Shown: piece after piece, positions 4,970 to 10,100 of the stretch
Layout: each line of letters opens with the position of its first letter
Position numbering within the stretch: position 1 is the first letter of the stretch
Assembly (NCBI GenBank): GCA_029562045.1
Contig: JAKQWJ010000011.1
Span: 1 to 10,100 of the forward strand
Length of the DNA stretch: 10,100 bases
Direction of reading: 5' to 3'
Origin: Spirochaetota bacterium
GTDB taxonomy: Bacteria; Spirochaetota; Spirochaetia; DTKZ01
The notes under the pieces: model-generated
Database searches by the model: none
What the model saw: only the letters and a program-made list of their open reading frames with translations
Told to the model about the DNA's origin: nothing
Program-made: the position numbers and the translations under genes

Positions 4970-5815
4970 ATGGAAATACGAGCCGAAGACGTGAAAGCCC
5001 TCCGGGACAGGACCGGGGCGGGCATGATGGACTGTAAAAAGGCCCTGACCGAGGCCGGCGGAGACCCCAAAAAAGCGGAAAAGATCCTGAAAGAGCTGGG
5101 TCTCGCCGCGGCGGCCAAACGGACGGGCCGGGCCACCAACGAGGGGCGGATTTTCACGAAAATCACCGGAAACCGGGCGGCCATCCTGGAACTGTCCTGT
5201 GAAACCGACTTCGTGGCCCGCAACGAGGATTTCGTCGCCCTGGGCAGGGAGCTCGTGGCGGAGGTCGCCGGGAAGGGGCTTTCCGCGGACTCCCCGGCCC
5301 TCACCGCCCGGGTCACCGACCTCATCACGACGATCAAGGAGAACATGAGCCTCCGGCGGGCGGACAGCTTTCCCCTGGGCCCCGGAGAGACTGCGGTGGA
5401 GTACATCCACGGAGAGGGCCGCATCGGCGTCCTGGTCAAGGCCGGAGCGGACAAGCCGGAGATACTGACAAACCCGGCGGTGAAGGCCTTCATCTTCGAC
5501 TGCGCCCTCCACGTGGCGGCCTTCAACCCCCAGTTCCTGTCGGAAAAGGAGGTCCCGGCGGAGTACCTGAAGGAGCAGCAGGAGATCTTCGCCAAACAGG
5601 CCGAGAATCTCGGGAAGCCCCAGAATGTCCTCCAGGGCATCGTCGCGGGGAAGGTCAAGAAACACCTCGCCGAGGTCTGTCTGATGGACCAGCCCTTCGT
5701 CAAGGACGACAAAAAGACCGTGGCCCAGGCGGCGAAGGACGCGGGCAAGGCGGCGGGTGGAACGGTATCTATCCTGAAATACCTGTATTTCCGGGTGGGC
5801 GAGGATCTGAGGTAA
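4970..5815 (+). CDS. tsf: translation elongation factor Ts
   Basis: Guanine-nucleotide exchange factor that releases GDP from EF-Tu in the cytoplasm. The 281-residue protein has the N-terminal UBA-like domain with signature TGAGMMDCKKAL at residues 15-26, and the second signature ELSCETDFVARN with the Thr79-Asp80-Phe81-Val82 residues that contact the EF-Tu G domain in the E. coli structure. The later segments (GEGRIGVLVKAGADKPE, LHVAAFNPQFLSEKEVP, AGKVKKHLAEVCLMDQPFVKD) follow the full two-subdomain core and C-terminal module, so the length is normal. The ATG is preceded by AAAAGGAA about 6 nt upstream. It follows rpsB by 28 nt and precedes frr by 24 nt, without the pyrH gene that separates tsf and frr in many bacteria. 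Confidence 0.97.
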   Translation: MEIRAEDVKALRDRTGAGMMDCKKALTEAGGDPKKAEKILKELGLAAAAKRTGRATNEGRIFTKITGNRAAILELSCETDFVARNEDFVALGRELVAEVAGKGLSADSPALTARVTDLITTIKENMSLRRADSFPLGPGETAVEYIHGEGRIGVLVKAGADKPEILTNPAVKAFIFDCALHVAAFNPQFLSEKEVPAEYLKEQQEIFAKQAENLGKPQNVLQGIVAGKVKKHLAEVCLMDQPFVKDDKKTVAQAAKDAGKAAGGTVSILKYLYFRVGEDLR

Positions 5816-5839
5816 ACGAAACAGCGGGGAGACGCGTGT

Positions 5840-6394
5840 ATGGACAAGATCAAGGCTCAGGCCGAGGACAAGATGAAAAAATCCCTCAAGGCCATGCAGG
5901 ACGATTTCAATACCCTGAGAACCGGCAGGGCCTCCCCCGCCCTCTTCGATAAAATCCGGGTGGACTGCTACGGGCAGAAAACCCCCCTGAACCAGGTGGC
6001 CACCGTGTCGGTGCCCGAGGCCCGGCTGGTGGTCATACAGCCCTGGGACAAATCCCTGCTGGGGGAGATTGAAAAAGCCATCCAGATGTCCGAACTTTCG
6101 GTCAACCCCAACAACGACGGGAAGATCATCAGGATCAACATCCCCCCCCTCACCGAGGAGCGCCGGAAGGAGCTGGCCCGGATGAGCCGGAACATGGCGG
6201 AGGCGTCCCGGGTGGCGATCCGCAACATCCGGCGGGACGCCAACGAGGAGCTGAAGAAAGCCCATAAAAACGGGGACATAAGCGAAGACATGGAAAAGAA
6301 GATCGGGGAGGATATCCAGAAACTCACCGACCGCTACATCGGGGAAATAAACAAGGACCTGGAAGCCAAAGAAAAAGAGATCATGGAAGTGTAG
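5840..6394 (+). CDS. frr: ribosome recycling factor
   Basis: Works with EF-G to split post-termination ribosomes. The 184-residue length is typical. Family segments are in order: FNTLRTGRASPALFDKIRVDCYG in the first helix and hinge, TPLNQVATVSVPEARLVVIQPWDKS in the beta domain, NPNNDGKIIRINIPPLTEERRKEL, and the long C-terminal helices with EEASR-like AEASRVAIRNIRRDAN. The ATG at 5840 follows GGGGAG with an 8-nt spacer. The stop (6392-6394) is 2 nt before the uppS GTG, so uppS translation is probably coupled. It lies between translation genes and envelope-lipid genes in one apparent operon. Confidence 0.97.
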   Translation: MDKIKAQAEDKMKKSLKAMQDDFNTLRTGRASPALFDKIRVDCYGQKTPLNQVATVSVPEARLVVIQPWDKSLLGEIEKAIQMSELSVNPNNDGKIIRINIPPLTEERRKELARMSRNMAEASRVAIRNIRRDANEELKKAHKNGDISEDMEKKIGEDIQKLTDRYIGEINKDLEAKEKEIMEV

Positions 6395-6396
6395 CG

Positions 6397-7176
6397 GTGA
6401 GCGATCTGGAGGAATTCTCCGACCCGTCGAAGCTTCCCCGCCATGTGGGCATCATCATGGACGGCAACGGCCGGTGGGCCAGGCGGCGCAACCTGAACCG
6501 CTCCGCGGGCCACCGGGAGGGCCTGAAGGCGACCAAGGAGATCGTCCGGACCGCCGCCGAAATCGGCATCCCCTTCCTGTCTCTGTACACCTTCTCCACG
6601 GAAAACTGGAAAAGGACCGGGGAGGAGGTGTCCTTTCTCATGGGTCTGGTGCGGCAGCATCTGCGCAGGGAGTACGAGTTTTACCGGGAAAACCGCATTC
6701 GGCTGCGCTACGCCGGAAACCTGGCGGGTCTTCCCCGGGACATCCAGCGGGACATCGTCCTGGCCCTGGAGGAGACCGGCGGCTTCGACCGGCTGACGGT
6801 GACCATCGCCCTGAACTACGGAGGCCGGGACGAGATCGTCCGGGCGGTGCGGAAGTGGCTCTCCCCGAACGGGGCGGGTCCGGCTGCGGGGGGCACGGAA
6901 GGCTCGGACGGTCCCGGAGGCCCGGGAAGACGGGATCCGGAGGCTTTCACCGAAGAGGCTCTGGCATCCTGTCTGGACAATCCCGACAACCCGGACCCGG
7001 ATCTCATCATCAGAACCGCCGGCGAATCCCGGACCAGCAATTTTCTGCTCTGGCAGAGCGCCTATGCGGAGCTGTACTTCTCCGACAAACTCTGGCCGGA
7101 CTGGACCGGCGAGGATCTGAAAGAAGCATTGCGGAATTTTCAAAAACGCGTCAGAAAATACGGTGGTATCGGGTGA
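6397..7176 (+). CDS. uppS: undecaprenyl diphosphate synthase (cis-prenyltransferase)
   Basis: Adds isopentenyl diphosphate units in cis to farnesyl diphosphate to make the C55 lipid carrier of peptidoglycan and other envelope glycans; acts at the cytoplasmic membrane face. The 259-residue protein has HVGIIMDGNGRWA with catalytic Asp22, AGHREG with His39, YTFSTENWKR (residues 66-73 for FSTENWKR), LNYGGRDEI (139-147) and PDLIIRTAGESRTSNFLLWQ, ending with AELYFSDKLWPDW. Between residues 155 and 181 is a Gly/Pro-rich stretch (GPAAGGTEGSDGPGGPG) where most family members have a short helix-loop. The GTG at 6397 gives the normal N-terminus; there is no strong ribosome binding site and frr ends 2 nt upstream. 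The stop overlaps the cdsA start by 4 nt. Dxr, encoded two genes on, supplies its isoprenoid precursors. Confidence 0.96.
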   Translation: MSDLEEFSDPSKLPRHVGIIMDGNGRWARRRNLNRSAGHREGLKATKEIVRTAAEIGIPFLSLYTFSTENWKRTGEEVSFLMGLVRQHLRREYEFYRENRIRLRYAGNLAGLPRDIQRDIVLALEETGGFDRLTVTIALNYGGRDEIVRAVRKWLSPNGAGPAAGGTEGSDGPGGPGRRDPEAFTEEALASCLDNPDNPDPDLIIRTAGESRTSNFLLWQSAYAELYFSDKLWPDWTGEDLKEALRNFQKRVRKYGGIG

Positions 7177-8021
7177 GCAACATTCGAGTTCGTTTGACCT
7201 TTTTTTTCATTGCCTTTCCCGCACTGATGGCAATGATCCTGTTCCTGCCCTTCCGGGGGCATCTGGTCTTCAACCTGGTGGTGACCCTGGCTTCCGGGGC
7301 CGCGGCGATGGAGATGGCCAATATCTTCGGCAACCGGGGAGTACGGCTCTCCCGGACGGCGGCCTTCATTCTCGGCGCGGCGGGACCTCTCTTCTCTTAT
7401 CTGCACATTTCCGGCGTCTCCGCGGGGGACTATCTGCCGGTTTTTTCGGTGCTCGCCGCCGCAGGCCTCCTGGCCCGGGACATATTCCACCCCCGGGAGG
7501 AGGATTTTCAGGAGGTGCTGTTCCGCCTGGCGGCGTATTTTTTCCTCCTCATCTACCCCGGCCTTTTCTGCTCCTACGTGGGACGCCTCTTCACCCTTCC
7601 GTCGGGCACGGCGGCGCTCCTGGTCTTCGTGGCGGGGACCTATCTGAACGACTCTTTCGCCTGGGCGTCGGGGGTGCTCTGGGGTTCCCGCAGCCGCAAC
7701 ATTCTGACCGTCAGCCCCAACAAGAGCCTTGTCGGCTTCGTCTTCGGGTTCCTGGCCAGCATCGCGGTGGTCGGCCTCTCCGCCGCCTGGGGCATCCTCC
7801 CTCTGCGGGCTCCCGCGGCGCTGGTCCTGGGGATATCCCTGGGCACGACCACCATCCTGGGGGATCTGGCGGAATCGGCGCTGAAAAGGTCCGGGACCCT
7901 GAAGGACTCGGGGAACATCATCCCCGGCCGGGGAGGTTTTCTGGACTCCATCGACTCCCCGCTTTTCAGCGCCCCCATATTTTATTATGTTTATCTCGCC
8001 GTGTCGTCCGGCGTCGGATAG
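7173..8021 (+). CDS. cdsA: phosphatidate cytidylyltransferase (CDP-diacylglycerol synthase)
   Basis: Integral membrane enzyme converting phosphatidic acid and CTP to CDP-diacylglycerol, the branch point for phospholipids. The protein has 282 residues from a GTG that overlaps the uppS stop (GTGA), so translation is coupled. Several hydrophobic segments are visible: LTFFFIAFPALMAMILFLPF, the stretch around VFNLVVTLASGAAAM, AAFILGAAGPLFSYL, AAYFFLLIYPGLF, ALLVFVAGTY and VGFVFGFLASIAVVGL. The CdsA signature is at residues 235-261: SALKRSGTLKDSGNIIPGRGG, then FLDSID, with the Lys-Asp (244-245) and Asp258/Asp261 retained. Arg253 replaces the usual His of PGHGG and Ser259 the usual Arg, a variant I recall as common in spirochaetes. 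NDSFAWASGVLWG is also typical of the family. Confidence 0.93.
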   Translation: MSNIRVRLTFFFIAFPALMAMILFLPFRGHLVFNLVVTLASGAAAMEMANIFGNRGVRLSRTAAFILGAAGPLFSYLHISGVSAGDYLPVFSVLAAAGLLARDIFHPREEDFQEVLFRLAAYFFLLIYPGLFCSYVGRLFTLPSGTAALLVFVAGTYLNDSFAWASGVLWGSRSRNILTVSPNKSLVGFVFGFLASIAVVGLSAAWGILPLRAPAALVLGISLGTTTILGDLAESALKRSGTLKDSGNIIPGRGGFLDSIDSPLFSAPIFYYVYLAVSSGVG

Positions 8022-8037
8022 AAAGAGGTCCCGCTTC

Positions 8038-9183
8038 ATGAAGAAAAGGCTCATCGTTCTCGGCTCCACCGGTTCCATCGGGAAGAACGCCCTGGATGTG
8101 GCCGCCTCCCTGCCGGATCTCTTCCGGGTGGTGGGCATCTCCGCCCACCGGAACGAAGAGGAACTGCTGCGGAACGCCGAAGCCCACGGGACGCGGGCCC
8201 TGGCGCTGTCCGGGGCCGCTCCCCGGGACCCGCGGATAGCCTATGCGGGAGAGGAGGGCCTACGGCGGATGATCGCCGAAACCGGGGCGGATATCCTGGT
8301 CAACGGCATTTCCGGCGCCGCCGGGTTCCTACCCTCGGTGGCGGCCCTGGAATCCGGCAAGGCCCTGGCGCTGGCGAACAAGGAAACCCTGGTCATGGCG
8401 GGGGATCTGATAAAATCCCTTGCGGCCTCCCGGGGCGTCCCGATCCTGCCGGTGGATTCGGAGCATTCGGCGATTTTCCAGATGTTCCACAAATTCGGCG
8501 CCGCCGCGGTGTCCCGGGTCATCCTCACCGCCTCGGGAGGGCCTTTCCGGGATCTGAAACAGGAGAAGATGTCCGCCGTCACCCCCGCCGAGGCCCTCCG
8601 CCACCCCACCTGGAACATGGGCAGGAAGATCAGCATCGACTCCGCCAGCCTGGCCAACAAGGGACTGGAAGTGATCGAGGCCCACCACCTTTTCGATCTG
8701 CCGCCGGAGAGGATCGGGGTCCTGGTGCATCCCCAGAGCTACGTGCACTCCTTCATCGAGACGCAGGACGGAAGCCTTTACGCCCAGATCGGAAAGCCGG
8801 ACATGCGGGTCCCCATCCTGAACGCCCTGACCCATCCCCATATACACTCCTACCCGCCGGGGAAGTTTTCCCTGGCCGGGATGAGCCTTTCCTTCCTGGA
8901 TCCGGACCCGGCGCGCTTTCCCATGCTGCCCCTGGCCTACGAGGCCCTGCGCCGGGGAGGCTCCTTCCCTCTGGTCTACAACGCCGTCAACGAGGAGGCG
9001 GTGACGGCCTTTCTCGATGGAAGGCTCTCTTTTCCCGGGATCGCGGATCTGGTCTCCCGGGTGATGGACCTGCGGGACTGGCCTCCCTGCCGGTCGGTGC
9101 CGGAAGTCCTCGCCCGGGACGGCGAAGCCCGCAGAGCCGCCCGGAGGCTTCTTTCCTCCCGGGAAGGGGGGGCGAAACAATGA
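8038..9183 (+). CDS. dxr: 1-deoxy-D-xylulose 5-phosphate reductoisomerase
   Basis: Second enzyme of the MEP isoprenoid pathway: rearranges and reduces 1-deoxy-D-xylulose 5-phosphate to 2-C-methyl-D-erythritol 4-phosphate with NADPH and a divalent metal; target of fosmidomycin in other species. The 381-residue protein starts MKKRLIVLGSTGSIG with the NADPH-binding loop at residues 9-15, followed by ALANKETLVMAG, VDSEHSAIFQ with metal ligands Asp140 and Glu142, LTASGGPFR, HPTWNMGRKISIDSASLANKGLEVIEA with third ligand Glu211, and VHPQSYVHSFIETQDGS. The loop between DSEHSAIFQ and LTASGGPF is shorter than in E. coli, as in many bacteria. ATG 8038 has AAAGAGG about 9 nt upstream and is preferred over an in-frame upstream start at 7987, inside cdsA. 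The stop overlaps the next gene by 4 nt (ATGA). Confidence 0.97.
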   Translation: MKKRLIVLGSTGSIGKNALDVAASLPDLFRVVGISAHRNEEELLRNAEAHGTRALALSGAAPRDPRIAYAGEEGLRRMIAETGADILVNGISGAAGFLPSVAALESGKALALANKETLVMAGDLIKSLAASRGVPILPVDSEHSAIFQMFHKFGAAAVSRVILTASGGPFRDLKQEKMSAVTPAEALRHPTWNMGRKISIDSASLANKGLEVIEAHHLFDLPPERIGVLVHPQSYVHSFIETQDGSLYAQIGKPDMRVPILNALTHPHIHSYPPGKFSLAGMSLSFLDPDPARFPMLPLAYEALRRGGSFPLVYNAVNEEAVTAFLDGRLSFPGIADLVSRVMDLRDWPPCRSVPEVLARDGEARRAARRLLSSREGGAKQ

Positions 9184-10100
9184 TAAAAATCCTTTTAGGC
9201 CTCGCCGGTCTGGGGATAGTGGTGTTTTTCCACGAGCTGGGCCATTTTCTCGCCGCCAAACTGATGGGGATCCACGTGGAAGCCTTCTCGGTGGGATGGG
9301 GCCGGCGGATCCTCTCGGGCCGCCGGGGGGGGACCGAATACCGCCTCTCCCTCCTCCCTCTGGGGGGGTACTGCAAGCTCAAGGGGGACGAGGCCATGAA
9401 AACGGCCTGGGAAACTGGGGCCGAACGGGTCGCCCCGGAAGAGGGGTCCTTCTACGGCGCCTCACCCTGGCGTCGGATCGTCGTGGCCTTCTCGGGGCCG
9501 GCGGCCAATTTTCTTTTCGCCGCGGCCTCCTTCAGCCTGGTGTGGCTCATCGGTTTCTCCTACCAGACCTTCGACAACCGGGTCGTCCTGGAATCGGACT
9601 TTCCCGGCAGACCCGCCGAAACCTCCTACCCCGCCGCCGAGGCGGGCCTGGCCACCGGGGATTACATCACCTCCATGGACGGGAACCCCGTGGAAACATA
9701 CAGGGACATTCAGGAAGCGGTGGCGGGAAAGCCGGGGAAACCCATTCACGTCACCTATCGCCGGGGAGACAGCACCGGGACCCTCACCCTCGTTCCCGCC
9801 CTGAACAGGGAGAGCGGGGTGGGACGGATCGGGGTCTACGCCTGGATCGAGCCCGTGGTGGGGGCGGTGAAGAAGGACTCCGCCGCCTTCATCGGAGGCA
9901 TCAAGCCGGGGGACCGGATCCTCCGGGTGGACGGCCGGGAGATACCCCATACGCTGTACCTTCTGTCGGCGGTTCGGGAGGCGGGGAGTTCCCCCCTGCG
10001 CATGACCCTGGAGCGGGGAGGCGAAACGGTGGAGACCCGGATCATCCCCCACGTGGACGAGGCGGGACGACCCGACATCGGGGTCTCCTTTCAGCCCCGG
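9180..10100 (+). CDS. rseP: site-2 zinc metalloprotease RseP (5' part, runs off the window)
   Basis: Intramembrane protease that cleaves transmembrane segments, classically an anti-sigma factor in envelope stress and also remnant signal peptides. The frame is open for 307 residues to the window edge without a stop. The first transmembrane helix carries the HExxH zinc motif at residues 18-22 (HELGH), followed by the conserved LLPLGGYCKLKGDE and a second membrane segment starting at FSGPAANFLFAAASF. Two PDZ domains follow in the periplasmic loop: one at about residues 138-200 (AGLATGDYITSMDG) and a second from about 224 (GGIKPGDRILRVDG). The C-terminal helices with the NxxPxPxLDG zinc ligand lie outside the window. 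The ATG overlaps the dxr stop (ATGA), indicating translational coupling. The dxr-rseP pairing is widespread in bacteria. Substrate cannot be told; no sigma or anti-sigma gene is in view. Confidence 0.95.
   Translation, partial: MIKILLGLAGLGIVVFFHELGHFLAAKLMGIHVEAFSVGWGRRILSGRRGGTEYRLSLLPLGGYCKLKGDEAMKTAWETGAERVAPEEGSFYGASPWRRIVVAFSGPAANFLFAAASFSLVWLIGFSYQTFDNRVVLESDFPGRPAETSYPAAEAGLATGDYITSMDGNPVETYRDIQEAVAGKPGKPIHVTYRRGDSTGTLTLVPALNRESGVGRIGVYAWIEPVVGAVKKDSAAFIGGIKPGDRILRVDGREIPHTLYLLSAVREAGSSPLRMTLERGGETVETRIIPHVDEAGRPDIGVSFQPR

Noticed and set aside
3910..5853. Open frame of 647 codons on the minus strand across rpsB and tsf
   Set aside because: It is antisense to two unmistakable housekeeping genes. 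Strong GC bias at third positions removes stops from that frame, and the peptide has no recognisable domain.
4826..6265. Open frame of 479 codons on the minus strand across tsf and frr
   Set aside because: Antisense shadow of tsf and frr with Gly/Arg/Leu-rich sequence typical of such frames.
6474..7172. Upstream extension of the cdsA frame through uppS
   Set aside because: The upstream part is an out-of-frame reading of uppS. The CdsA N-terminus and the GTGA overlap support the start at 7173.
7140..8138. Minus-strand open frame of 332 codons over cdsA
   Set aside because: Antisense to a clear membrane enzyme; composition is highly polar and low in complexity, as expected of a shadow frame.
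1..10100. Search for CRISPR repeats, tRNA or rRNA genes, insertion sequences, phage, toxin-antitoxin or defence genes
   Set aside because: Nothing matching these was seen; the window is core metabolism, translation and envelope-lipid genes with short gaps.

Overview
The window looks like an ordinary core-genome segment of a GC-rich bacterium, most likely a spirochaete related to Treponema. The main reason is the gene order rpsB-tsf-frr-uppS-cdsA-dxr-rseP with no pyrH between tsf and frr, which matches what I recall of Treponema chromosomes. The RpsB N-terminus also reads like spirochaete S2. This assignment is inference; no database was searched.

Layout. Bases 1-882 hold the 3' end of a type-2 leuA (2-isopropylmalate synthase) on the + strand. 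Bases 883-1108 are a short convergent intergenic region: a 33-bp imperfect direct repeat whose first copy covers the leuA stop codon, a long imperfect hairpin, and a strong GC-rich hairpin that can act as a terminator for both directions. From 3239 down to 1109 a minus-strand cluster encodes a ferredoxin-like iron-sulfur protein, DNA-3-methyladenine glycosylase I (tag) and a small lipoprotein of unknown family, with gaps of 5 and 32 nt. The ferredoxin gene has a low-complexity linker that contains a perfect 38-bp palindrome.

A short AT-richer gap (3240-3331) separates this cluster from the + strand genes and carries a good sigma70-type promoter for maf. Its predicted start site falls on the maf ATG, so maf is probably leaderless. 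Nearly the same bases read in reverse give a weaker promoter for the ferredoxin cluster.

From 3332 to the end, all genes are on the + strand and tightly packed: maf (nucleotide pyrophosphatase), rpsB and tsf (ribosomal protein S2 and EF-Ts), frr (ribosome recycling), uppS and cdsA (undecaprenyl-diphosphate and CDP-diacylglycerol synthesis), dxr (MEP isoprenoid pathway) and the 5' part of rseP (site-2 protease). The set joins translation to envelope-lipid precursor supply: Dxr feeds isoprenoid units to UppS, while CdsA supplies phospholipid precursors. Gaps of 2-28 nt and two 4-nt overlaps (uppS/cdsA and dxr/rseP) point to one operon.

I saw no RNA gene, CRISPR array, insertion sequence, phage gene or defence system, and no stretch over 300 bases without a gene. 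The points worth a second look are local: the maf promoter, the palindrome in the ferredoxin gene, the repeat over the leuA stop, the missing pyrH, a missing cluster cysteine, and lineage-type tails or insertions in RpsB and UppS.
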